In this document: piece by piece, positions 35,531-47,100 of the stretch | Numbering within the stretch: position 1 is the stretch's first letter | Layout of the letters: the number at the start of each line of letters is the position of its first letter | Source of the DNA: Lepisosteus oculatus | Taxonomy: Eukaryota > Chordata > Actinopteri > Semionotiformes > Lepisosteidae | NCBI RefSeq assembly: GCF_040954835.1 | Contig: NC_090700.1 | Span: forward strand, 27,383,501 to 27,447,500 | DNA length: 64,000 nucleotides | Reading direction: 5' to 3' | Position numbers and translations under genes: made by a program | Notes under the pieces: generated by a model | Seen by the model: the letters and a program-made list of their open reading frames with translations, nothing else | Databases searched by the model: none | Told to the model about the DNA's origin: nothing

Positions 35531-35756
35531 AGACTTGGCTTGTGAGTTGAACGTCAAGTTTTTTTCAATTTTTATTTTTGTATTTTTTTTTTTCTCTCAG
35601 GTTATCATGAACCTTGAACTAATAAGCCTATATTGGGTTTTAAACTTATACAGGGCATGGGCTATCCGTAACAGCAGCCTGAAGTGGCCCGATATACAGT
35701 TTCAATATTTTATGTGGCCCTTGGACCAAGAAAGTTTGCCCACTCCTGGTCTACAC

Positions 35757-36049
35757 ATTATAGGTTATTGTTTTTTGTACCTTAGTTATTTCCTCTCCAG
35801 TATATTTGAAGAAAGCATTGCTATCTCTTTTTAAAGTCATATTTAAATTATTTGTTTTAGATTGATTTTAGTTTGTTTCAGTATTTTGTGTTTTTCTGAA
35901 CATCAGAAAATATTGATTTAAATTAAAATTAAGATAAAGCTTTGGATTTGGGCATACATTCTTAAACATATCAGATGTTGAACAGAATGAAAAAGATGTA
36001 AACATATCAGCATATAACAGTCTGTTCTTGAACTGTGTTTTGGTTAGAA
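35757..36049. other. Unassigned spacer
   Basis: AT-rich, nothing recognised. Confidence 0.4.
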
Positions 36050-36293
36050 GGGTGTGGAGGATTGGCTGAGATTCAAACCTGCCTCTCTCTCTCGCTCAGT
36101 GTCCTTCTGTTTCATTGCCTCTCTCTGTCATAGTCACGCCCTCTACCCTGGTGTGGTGTGCAAACCCCGTCTCCACTGGCTCTATTAAATTGGGAAGTTC
36201 GGTAGCCCAGAGGTGCCACTCCTTACAGCAGCTGGAGAAATTACCCAGGGGCTCTAGCCTAAGCTTCGCTTTCAAATTTACTTCTGCCGACAG
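36050..36293 (+). promoter_or_regulatory. CSRP1: Candidate CSRP1 promoter and non-coding first exon
   Basis: This is the most GC-rich non-repeat stretch between the hAT and the first coding exon. It contains a GGGTGTGG (CACCC-type) motif at about 36050, an inverted CCAAT (ATTGGCTG) at 36060, a pyrimidine-rich run, and a strong donor GACAG|GTAAGG with GT at 36294. CSRP1 in other vertebrates has a non-coding exon 1 followed by a long intron, and the coding exon here begins with an acceptor, so such an exon must exist upstream. Placement here is inference. Confidence 0.35.
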
Positions 36294-37284
36294 GTAAGGA
36301 TGAATTACTTAGTATCTAATGAACAAGAGAAGGCTCAGTACATTGTAAAAGTATGATTTTACTTCTATTTTAAAAGATTAAAAAAAATAAACAGAGAAAA
36401 GGCATGTATTTCATAATTTCATAATTTCACAATCCAGATGTATACAGTATTTGCAGACATAGGTTAACACTGAAGAATAGGAGAAAAATGGGATTTTGCT
36501 TTAAACACAAGTGTGATTTGTGCTAAAGGCTCTGGCTTACATGTAGAACATATACTGTAGGTTTTGTAAGAATAAACCTTGTAATGTTTCACTCTAGTGT
36601 TTAATTTTAAGTTTGGGGCTTTAGGTGTGAACTTTTGAAAGAGTAAAAAAAACAGATCTTGTTTATAGTCCACTTAAATAATGAAATACATGAATTAAAA
36701 AGGCATAGCTTGTTATTTAGCTGCTGTTATCACAGTGCATATAAGCTTTGGATGCAAAAGCAGTTTATTATATTGTAATGTTTTTTACGCATTTAAAACA
36801 AGGGCTCTATTTCAAGAACTATGTTTAAACTCAATGTGTTATCATAACACTTGTCTTTTTACTGTAAATCTGTCCTATTTGTATAACGATGGCTTAATTC
36901 TCTGTGTTTTGTAAATGCAAACAAAAACCTCAATATCTAGTGTTTTTTAAGATGTATACAAGTCATTAATTCCTTATGTAAAGAATTTGGAGCTCATAGC
37001 AATAGTATTTGTGATCAATATTGTCATTAAATGGGTGTTTTGATTAAAAATCCACCAACATTTCTATTAATAAAATCTTTATGGTCACCTCTTTAAGGAG
37101 AGGTGTATAGAATGTTTATATCATTTTAATTTCATTGTCTAGCAACCCAACCAACCCAGGGAAATTATCTGTCACATTTTATAAAAACATATATTGGTTT
37201 TAAAAAAGGTTTTTTTTTTTGCTTTGAAAAATTACCAATTTGTGTGGAATATTTTAAAGGTATTGATTACAACAAATGGAGGAG
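36294..37284. other. Unassigned sequence (probable CSRP1 intron 1)
   Basis: AT-rich; no repeats recognised. Confidence 0.4.
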
Positions 37285-37600
37285 GTATGGTGGCACAGTG
37301 GTTAGCATTGCTGTCTGCCTGTGCTTGGGCCCTGGGTTCAATGCCAGACCTGCTATCTTTGTGGAGTTTGTATGTTCGCCTTGTATTTGCATGGGTTTCC
37401 TCTGGATGCTCCTGTTTCCTCTACAGTACAAAGACATACTGGCAGGGTAAGGCTTCTTGGAAAACTGACCCTGGTGTGAGTGTGTCTGCGTTTATGTCTG
37501 TGAGTGCCCTGCAATGGATTGGTGTCTAGTTCAGGATGTACCCTGTCTTGTGCCCGTTTCCAAGATAGGCTCTGGCTCCCCCGCAACCCTGATATAGCAA
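37285..37600 (+). repeat. Fish interspersed repeat, near full length
   Basis: GGTGGCACAGTGGTTAGCAT ... GGGTTTCCTCTGGATGCTCC ... CCTGCAATGGATTGGTGTC ... GATAGGCTCTGGCTCCCCCG gives the family almost end to end in sense orientation. The terminal ATGGATGG tail is eroded. Confidence 0.85.
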
Positions 37601-37926
37601 TCTATATAAGGTGTATGTATACTATAAAAGCTCAATATCACTTAAAAGCAATTTCCTACAATTTGTTGTGAATTCAAAAACGAATACCTCATGCAGGTCA
37701 CAGGGAACTGTAAATTAGTTTTTTAAAATAACTATACTCAGAACTGGTCTTTACCCATTCAGAGAAGGTTAAATAAGTGGAAATGCTGCTTTTATAAAAA
37801 ATAAAATGATACTTTATTTTAAAAAATACTATAACAGAAAACAAAAAAAAGTCCAAGAAATACAGTCGATTTAACTTGTGTATAGAATCACAAGAGTGTT
37901 TCACGTATAACTGTGTCCATTGTTCT

Positions 37927-38225
37927 TAGAATAATAGATAAGATCACTTTATTGGCCATATACAATTTCGTGCATTAGGAATTCATCTTTTCGCATACCC
38001 CAGCTGCCTCTCCATGAGACACACAGACACAAAACAGGGAGAGAGAAGCTTGGGGTCAGAGCACCCAGTCAGCCATTGTACAGTGCCCCTGGAGCAGTTG
38101 GGGTTAAGGGCCTTGCTCAGGAGCCCAACAGAGTAGGATTCCTCTGGCAGCCACAGGATTTGAACAAGCAACCTTCCAGCCACTGGTGCAATGTTGGTTG
38201 AGTAGACTGCAGTGCCATTCTGCAG
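37927..38225. repeat. Second fish interspersed repeat family
   Basis: ATCACTTTATTGGCCATATA ... CATACCCCAGCTGCCTCTCC ... GGTTAAGGGCCTTGCTCAGG ... GGATTTGAAC is a repeat I recognise from several ray-finned fish genomes. Orientation and class are not determined. The minus-strand frame across it is spurious. Confidence 0.65.
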
Positions 38226-40329
38226 ACTGAAATAAAGGAAACAAATGTTACAAAACATGAATACTAATATAGAATAGTTACGAATAAATATCTTTTCAAT
38301 TTGATGATATAGCGCACAGAAGTTCTTTAAACCTGAAAGCTGTCCTGGATTGAGAATAAGGACACAATGATAAATAAGATAATACAATGATACAATATTA
38401 TTAACACATGCTCAATACGAACACTGTGATGGATTTAGGGAACTGATGAAAGTCTAATACCAATAAGTTTTAACCCTTAACTACCAGGTCTGTTCTCATT
38501 TGCAGGCCAAACCAAGACTGTTAATTAGTTTAAAACTGGAGCTAAACTATAGATTTCTCTATTGAAATCTTTTGAAACACAGCTATTTAATTAAGAGATT
38601 AAACTGCTTTGACAATTTCCTCTTAAAATCCAAAGTGTTTTTTACCAAGTTGTGTAAAATGATGCATATTGAGGCTTAGGTCTTTTTTTTTTCAAACTTC
38701 ACTCAGTCACAATAAGTTATATTTTGTTATGATAACTAAAAAAAATGTTTATGTTGGCTCATTCCAGAGCTTGAATTCTCAAACACTAGTTTATTCCTTG
38801 AGCAGTAACTGCATCATTTTTCTTGTATATTATATAAAACAGTTCTCATCTCACAGAGCTACAAACTTTTTGCCAAAGCCAAAGAAGGGAAATGTGCAAG
38901 AAACACCATTAATCTTACAGATAGCAATACAAACTTTGGATTCAAGACACTATGTAAAGTTTTTGATACCCAGTTAAGGCAGTCTTAGATTTCTTTGCTC
39001 TGATGTGGTTGATGACAGCATGCATACGGCTTCAAATCTCAAGAACAGATAATTATTTCTTCTTATTTTTGGGCTGTATAAATGTATAGCTGGCATCATC
39101 ATAAAAGAATGCATTATGTACTTCCTGAAGAAAAAAAGTGCAAGTGTTTACGTTTGAAGGCCACAATTCTGATTCTGAAAGAGGGGGTCTGAAGATATTT
39201 TCCTTTGGATCTTTTTGGTAGCAGAATTAACAGTCTCTACCGTCAACTCTATAGCACTGAAATATTATACAGACTGATTGTTTTAGTGGCCAGGAATTTT
39301 AATATACTGTAACTCCTGACTCCCCTTATGAAAATAAATTTTAAAGAAATAATTCTCTAGGTTTTTATAAAGAATTACAACATTTATATGGAAAACTACA
39401 GATAATTTATACAATAAGGCATTTTCTGAAGAACTTATATGAGGATTTTGTGTTAAGCTTAATAAATCCTCATTCGAACTTCTGAAAAGCCAGTAATTAA
39501 TATTTAATATAATTGTTATATTGTATAGAGTTGAATACAGATATTATTTTTAGGTATGTACCAACACAACAAATAAAAGGTGGTTGCAGTTTCATCCATC
39601 CATTTTCACTTTTTTCACCCCAAAACCATAGTGTGCAAGGCATAGATGCACTCCTAATGTAGAAATTTAACTAATCATTCTCTCACACATTTCCAGGCCT
39701 AGCTGGAGGATCGCTTTGATCAGTATTCTGGACTTCCTCTCTTTGCCACCTCAAATAACGTGAAATTATAACCACATTTTTCTGATGTTAATGAATGCCT
39801 TTACCTGAGGTAACAGAAAACATATTATGTCCATCACTTAATCCTTTCTTTTAATTATCTTTTGCTCTGGACTGTCTTAGTTTTGTTTGCTGAAAGCTTG
39901 GCTTCCCCTGAAGAGAATCTGAACCACAACTCAGAACATTATTACAAAACACTCCAGGTCACTAGAAGGCCAGTGGTGAAGCTAAACTTCAGTTTAAAAA
40001 GTCAGAGTCCACTTTTTTTCTCATAGATTAAGGCAGATTTAGTTTTAGCAAAATAGTACATTGAATCAGAAAAATATTCCTGTTTGGACAATATCCTCAA
40101 ACAATGCACTTAGCTTTGTGAGAATATGTATTTGGATGTTAGAAACACCTACCACTGTCTTTGTAAATTGATTAAATTTCAAATATTTGTTTTGTTGCTT
40201 TTTTGATTGGTTAGCAAATAATTTGCTGTTACCTTAACTATTTTGTATTGTTTCTACAGTAACTCTTAGCTGTCTTTCTCTAATATTTAGACATCCTTGA
40301 AACAGTATAAAGTTATTTTAGTCATTTTA
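38226..40329. other. Unassigned sequence (probable CSRP1 intron 1)
   Basis: Mostly AT-rich. 39590-39720 may be a very decayed copy of the ATGGATGG-tailed fish repeat, starting CATCCATCCATTTTC. Confidence 0.4.
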
Positions 40330-40620
40330 CAATAATCATTTTGCATCTCATGAAAGGCCTGGTCCTGTTTGCATAGATCACCTCAAACTGTACATTTCTA
40401 TTGCAAGTGTAAACAGAACAAATCACCCTCATAAGAGCACTTCCTTATAAGGCAACAGCTATTCTACAGATGACCTCATTCCTCAGGAACAGACTGTCTG
40501 ATCCTAATCAGCAGGAATGGGAGGGATGTGCTGGAAGTGACTGGAGCAGACATTAACAAATGCAGCAGTGGAAAGAGCTATTAACACATATGGAAAATGA
40601 ACAAAACAGTTGAACTTAAA
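40330..40620 (+). promoter_or_regulatory. CSRP1: Candidate muscle enhancer block in CSRP1 intron 1
   Basis: A non-repetitive, less AT-rich block about 0.4-0.65 kb before the first coding exon. It carries a perfect CArG box, MCAT-like CATTCCT (40478) and GGAATG (40516), and an E-box CATATG (40589). Mammalian CSRP1 is known to have a CArG-dependent smooth-muscle enhancer; equivalence of this block is inference. Confidence 0.45.
40443..40452. promoter_or_regulatory. Consensus CArG box (SRF site) CCTTATAAGG
   Basis: Perfect, palindromic match to CC(A/T)6GG, 541 bases upstream of the CSRP1 start codon. SRF with myocardin-type cofactors drives CSRP1 in smooth muscle. Confidence 0.6.
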
Positions 40621-40992
40621 AGCATTGTTGGGTGGGAAACAATATCCTCTACTTCACCAAAATTCATATGATGTACATGGAAAAAAAAACTATATACTAT
40701 TACTAAAAACAATAATACAACAATACCTATGTATATACAATATGTTGTAAATGAAACTGCCTAATGGGGTCTGTACTTTTTCTGTTTTAGATTGAGACAC
40801 TATACTGATTTAAACATGTTGGATATAGGTTTGCTCTTCCATCCCAAATACAAAGGTAGAACATAAGTACATCTCTTTTTTGTCAAAAAACATATTTATA
40901 AAAATCTGCATTGTTTTATTTGTGTATATGAGCCTATCATTTTTTATTGAGGATTAAGTAATAGAAATAAAGACTGTACTTTTGCTTCACAG

Positions 40993-41102
40993 GATGCCTT
41001 TTGGTGGAGGAAACAAATGTGGAGTATGTCAGAAAGCTGTGTACTTCGCAGAGGAAGTGCAGTGTGATGGAAAGAGTTTCCACAAATCATGCTTTCTCTG
41101 CA
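40993..41102 (+). CDS. CSRP1: CSRP1 coding exon 1
   Basis: Acceptor CTTCACAG at 40985-40992, one untranslated base, ATG at 40994, residues 1-36 plus one base of codon 37. Donor GTAAGT at 41103. It encodes the first half of LIM 1. Confidence 0.95.
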
Positions 41103-44100
41103 GTAAGTTCAGCTGCTGTTATTCTGAAATTGTGATCTCATGATAGAGTCAGACGTCTGCTCATTTCCCTAAATGTCAAGAGATATTTAAATAAAAGCAT
41201 GAGACTACTGCACATCCACAATCACAGCTCTTTTTTATGGCATCTGGGATAATATAGTTAACTATACCTTGTTAACAGTTTTATTATTAACTACTGTATA
41301 TAAGGGAAACATGGGCACAGAGGTTATATATCTGAGTGGGGAGCTGTATCAAGCAAGGGAGCTGAAAAAGAAAAAGTAGAGGTTAATTCCACATTGATAA
41401 GTAGAAGGTTTGGCTGTTTAGCCTTCTTCATATGTGACAGAGAGAGAGGGTGTAGGATGATAAAGTAATAGGGGTGGGTAAGGAGAGCAAAAGATAACTA
41501 ATTCTCTCTCACCAAAACATGCATGTTAAGTTTGATTGAATACTTTAAAACCTAACCCCATCACTTCTCATCTCCTCGACCGAGGTTTTTTTAACTGAAT
41601 AATCCCCCCCCCCCCACCACCCCACCTTACTGGATAGCAACACTGGGTGACGATTTAGCAGAATTTCTTAAATTGTTTAAGGAGCACGTGTGGAGATTTA
41701 AACAATTAAGTAATCTCTATAGACGTGTATTTCTGTTAAGGAATTTGGAGTATTTAGCAGTAAAAAACACATAAAGCTCTTCAGAAGATTGTCATTACTG
41801 TTTAAAATGTAAGTAGCCATGTTTGGTAATAAACAAGTGATGCTGAGTCCATCTTCCTTTTAAGGAAGAAAAGGTAGGGGCATAACAGGACACTGGAATG
41901 CTCTACAGATTAAGAGTCATTCAAACTTATTGCCTAATAATTTAACAGTCAGTAGTGATCTGCAGACAACATCTGCTGTAGAATAGGTTTTATTTCCTTA
42001 ATGATTAATTAATTGATTTTCCCTATACCAAGATGAATGTTAAATTAAATTTTTCAAACCAGTCAAAAATTTGTAATTAAAAGGATAATTGCTTCTTCTT
42101 CTTTATCTTTAATTTGTAAATGATTTTTTTTACTTTTTAGCTGTCATATTTTGTGTATATGAATTTATAATATATAAAGTGAACATAAAACTGGAACTAA
42201 AAATTGCATTTTGGAAACGGGAACACGTATTGTAGGTTTAAACACTTCATTTTATTAATGCTATACTGTATAAAGGTGCTTTAAAGTTAAAGTGCTTAGA
42301 ATTGCTGTTTACCACTATATTTCTTCATCCTAAAGACCAAATAAGAATCATTACAAACAAGACAAAGCCATTTAGGCCATCAAACACATTAGTAGCTACT
42401 GTAAGTGATTCAAAGATCTAATTCATAATTGTATTACAATAAACCAGAAAATCAGCATCAACAACATGGCTCAGTAGCTTGTACCCTACTCCCGCAACTC
42501 TTTTAAACAAGAAGCCTATCAGTAATGCCTAAGCCTAATAATGATGAGTTAAATATCATGCCTCCTAAAAATGATCCTACTCAGCCACCAATGTCATTTT
42601 GAAGACTACTTGTTTCTGTTCAGTTTCAAACGAGAACCTGTTAGAGAATGAAAACAAGTAGACTCCTTAAGAGCAAAAATGAATGGGAGACCATTTGGAC
42701 CATTTGGTTCTGATTCCCTATAGTGAAATATTAAGTACTTGCTGTACAAGCCGCAGAACTTAACAAAATGAAAACTCCAAATCAAACCTAAACTGCATGA
42801 CTTTTGAAGTCGAGAAGAACCTAGAGCAACCAGAGGACCTAGTGAGCTATGAGATACAGTAGATGCTAATCACTAGACCACTGTGATGCTGTAGAACTGT
42901 GCAATCACTTATCCACTTCCTGCAATATTCAATTTTTAGTACTGTGCCTTTTTTTGTTAAGTGGTGTGTAAGAAGAATCTTGACAGCACAACAGTGGCAG
43001 TCCATGCAGATGAGATTTTCTGCAAAGCCTGCTATGGCAAGAAGTATGGACCAAAAGGCTATGGATATGGACAAGGTGCAGGGACACTGAGCATGGACAA
43101 GGGTGAAAGTCTTGGGATCAAACCTGAAGAGTAAGTCAAGAATTCATTAGTTTCAGAACATTGTTGTTTCTTGTTGCATAGTGAATTAATCCATTGGTTG
43201 TAATCTGAATTATGAATACTTTTTCTATAATGATTAATTATCCATTTGTTATCAGAATATTCCATTTTCATTGTTGAGGAAACCCAGACTCTATCCTGGA
43301 AGCATATAAGCAAGACAGTACCCCATCCAGAATGGGATGCCAGTGGCAAATATTCTGTACAGACAGACAAACACAAACATGTTTAATTTTTGTATCTGCA
43401 ACTCTCAACAACAGGACCTTGATCATGTTACACACCTGTGTGTAAAATAATATATTTATACATATTAATATATGTGTAAATATGCTATATACTGTATATA
43501 ATGCATGTAGCCATGCTCTCCTTCTGTTTGGATTCAGTCACGGTTACTCCTAGACAGAGAGCAAACACAGCACTGTTCCCTAGACAGTGGCAAACCCCCC
43601 ATAGCCAAAAAGATTGTGTGTTCTATTGTGGCAGAATTCTATACTGTCTACGTATAGATGTAGGAGGAGTGGCATCGCTTCCACAACATGTTCAGTAAAC
43701 TCTTTTGTATACAATTTAGGCTATTGAAAGATCACACAGTCAGATTCCGAAACCCTATAGACACAACAGCAGGCATACTCTATTTTGAGAAAAAAAATCC
43801 ACTCTGATGTACCTAACAGCATTTGAATAAGATATTTCCATCTACCCGTCCATTTTCTAACCACTTCTTCCAATTCAGTGTCAAGGGGGAGCCAGAGCCT
43901 ATCCTAGCAAGCAATTGGTGCAAGGCAGGGCACACCTTGGACAGGACGCCAGTCCATCGCTGGACAGAAAGACACTAATACACTTATACCAGGGCCAGAA
44001 GCCAATTATCCTACCAGTATGTCTTTGCACCGTGGGAGAAATCTCAAGTGAACACAATGACAACATTCAATCTCCATGCAAATAGTACCCCAGGTCCAGA

Positions 44101-47100
44101 ATTGAATCCAGGGCCCTAGCACTGTGAGGTAATAATGCTATCCATTATGCCACCATGCCACCATGCCATTCGAATATGGTATTTAAAATTATTAATTAAA
44201 ATTTTTTTTTTTAAGTTACCCTGTTAGTATGTTATTAACAGTGACTGCTGAAAACACATTAAAAGTGCATATCATTGACGGTATGCATGTTTTGATAAAT
44301 TAATCTATTATTCCATTACCACTTGTACAGTACATCCATTTATGCTGTTCACACTTACCTCTGGCACGCAGTGATTTACTCATTATCCACTGAATGCAAG
44401 GCATATAAATATTGGTAATCATACAGTATGATATAGTATAACAGCAGAGTTGGGATGGATGTAAATTGTAAATTGTAAAGTTTGCTAGAGATGGTACATT
44501 CCTGATGATTTTAGCTGTCGGGTTAAATCTACAGTACTAAATGCTGTTTTAGTGCTGTGGATTTAACCTGACAGCTAAAAGCATGAGGAATGTACCATCT
44601 CGCAAAGTTTACATGTGATAGTTGGAGGGATGTATGTAATGCAGATGTTTAAGGGAAAAGTAAGGAATATAAAATGAATCATTTTATAACTGTAAATTCC
44701 TTTTCATTTTGTAACTGACAAAATATTACAGAATTAAAACATTTGATATGGATAATAAAATCTCTTTATTCATTTTTACCAAATAGGGCTGCACCTCACC
44801 ATCCCACCACCAACCCCAACCCATCAAAGTTTGCTCAGAAGTTTGGGGGCTCAGATGTATGCCCACGCTGCAGCAAGGCTGTCTATGCTGCAGAGAAGGT
44901 TGTGGGAGCTGGCAACGTAAGTAGGAGAAACTGCTGCTCACTGTAAATTTACTGATTTCCTCAGCTGAGAATCAGACTTTTGAAGTATATATGTGGATAA
45001 CATGAGGGGACAAATAATATTGGAGGGAGAGATTGACAAAAGTACCATTTTCTCAGAGAAAAAGGCTCCAAGATGCTCACAGCTGTATTCTCATTGCCAA
45101 TATTCCAAATAGCTTGAATGCTCAAACTATCCATCAAAATGGAACTGGGTGTGAATGCAGGAAACAATTCAAGATTTTAAAGTCATTTGTGATCTGCCTT
45201 CCAAAACTGGCACTTTTATTTGCTTGCTAAATTATTAGTTATTCATTTCTTATAGAAGATGGGCAATTATGTGTAGTCAAAGTCTTTCTTCTTTTTAGTT
45301 TTTTTCTTTTTTTTGTTGGGCCAGTTCAGTAGTTAAGCCGGTTTTTGTGAGCTTAACTACACACATGCAGTTGTTTTCTCATTAATAATATTTAAATTAA
45401 TTGATGTTCAAGCATTTGAATGATCATAATTTTATAACTGTTGGTATGTTATACTTTGTATTTTAGAGAGTTTTTCTCAGGTAGATGATTGGCCAGTCAA
45501 TTACCAGTTATAAAGTATGTAAATAATTGTTTACAGACAATCAATTTTGAATACAGGGATTTCAATGACATAGGAAACTCCTCAGGGATATATCACATAC
45601 TTAATTTATTATTATTTATTATTTATTTTTATTAATTATAAATTTAAAATTTAGTGACCAAACAAAAAATAAAGACCTAACTGATATACTCTAATGTTAA
45701 AGAGGTTTACCACCTTCTAATCTGATTTTGTAAGATCCCAGAAGTTAAGCAAGACTGGGCCTGGTCAGTACTTATTGTGCAATAAGTACTGGTAGTACTG
45801 GTACTGGTAGTCTGGAAGTAAAGTACTGGTAGACATACTGTATAAGGAAAATCAGGTTGTTCTGTCAATTGTATTGGTGAACTCTTGTATCTGGACTACA
45901 TTTTTTACACCACGGTCACAGTATAGTGGACAGGCACATGGTACTGTAAGAGACGGAGTCCTGGAGACAAGATCTTAAACTCAGGTCCTGAGTGAGGTAG
46001 TGTAGGGGTGATAACCCTAGAGTTCTGGCTACATTCTACTCTGGGTTTTCATATTTGGCATTCTTAAAGTTTCCCCTTGATTCAATTTGTTAAGTAATTT
46101 ATTACTTCTCCACGTGATCCTGCTGTGTAGAAGAAAATTGGCACATACCTGTGGGGGCTGCTGTGCACCCAAGGTGGGCTCTACACTTTAGTGGTTGGTC
46201 CCCATGGGTCCCCATTGTAGAGAATACCGGTTCAGGGACGCCAAATATGTAATCATAGTGGCTCTCTGAAGGCACCAGTTCTGTAGGGTTTGGGCATTTA
46301 CTGAGACAATTATTAATTGTAGCAGTAAATCACAAAGTTGATTCTTTTGGTGGCTTTAGAATCCAACCATGCGATATAACTCAAACAACGGGCACACACA
46401 GGTACTAATACACGAGGATACATTTATTAATACATAGAATATGCATATAAACCTAACAGATCTTATCGAGAGGGTTATCAGAATACAAAAGATATATATT
46501 CAATCAGTTACAAAGAGTTATACATATCAAGAGGACATACGTTCAGTATATCATTCATTAAGACCGTTTCGTAAAGTGAACTTGGTTACAACTTCTACAT
46601 TAGATACTCAAACAAGTACATAACTCTTAGGAATTAAATTGATATCAACTGGTTGGGATAACAATTGAATTCTCGAGCTGTAATGCATTGAAGTTGAATA
46701 CTCATCCAATCTTTGGGGATTCAGATCTCCTGCGGGCACAAAGAAACAGTTGCAGGCTGTTGCTGTCCAATCCGCGCTCTCTGGCTCCGTGCCAGGCTGT
46801 GATGTGCGGCTTGCGACTGTGCGCTGCTGATGCTCACTGTTGGCTTTAACTAGCAAAGTTTGTGCACAGGAGAAAAGATGACTGTGGGTCCCAGCAAGTC
46901 AGGAAGAGGACCAGTTCGTTTATGATGAAGAGCTAGTTCTGAATAGTGATTCAGCTGTCCACAGTTCTGACCTGTTGATGAGGCCTGCTGCTGGTTACTC
47001 TCTGGCAACCTCAACTCTAGACTCTTAGAACAAAGGAAAGTTCTGGCACTCGGACACACTGGCCGTTCCGTGGTTGTCCGGGCTGAGTCTCAGGATGGTC

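Larger units (their letters stand above)
33681..35748 (+). mobile_element. hAT-superfamily DNA transposon remnant
   Basis: The left end GTGGGTAAACTGCGGCCCGC and right end AAGTTTGCCCACTCCTG are imperfect inverted copies of the terminal repeat (CAGGGGTGGGCAAACT type) of fish hAT elements related to ZBED5/GTF2IRD2-like genes. Two coding remnants lie inside, described separately. No catalytic DDE or hAT dimerisation domain is visible, so it is non-autonomous or dead. The flanking octamers ACGTTCAC and GTCTACAC match only partly, so the 8-bp duplication has decayed or the ends are slightly misplaced. Confidence 0.72.

Noticed and set aside
37983..38387. 134-codon minus-strand frame
   Set aside because: It runs through a known type of interspersed fish repeat.
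44726..44946. Opposed frames around CSRP1 exon 3
   Set aside because: Only the spliced LIM frame at 44787-44916 is real; the others read through splice sites.
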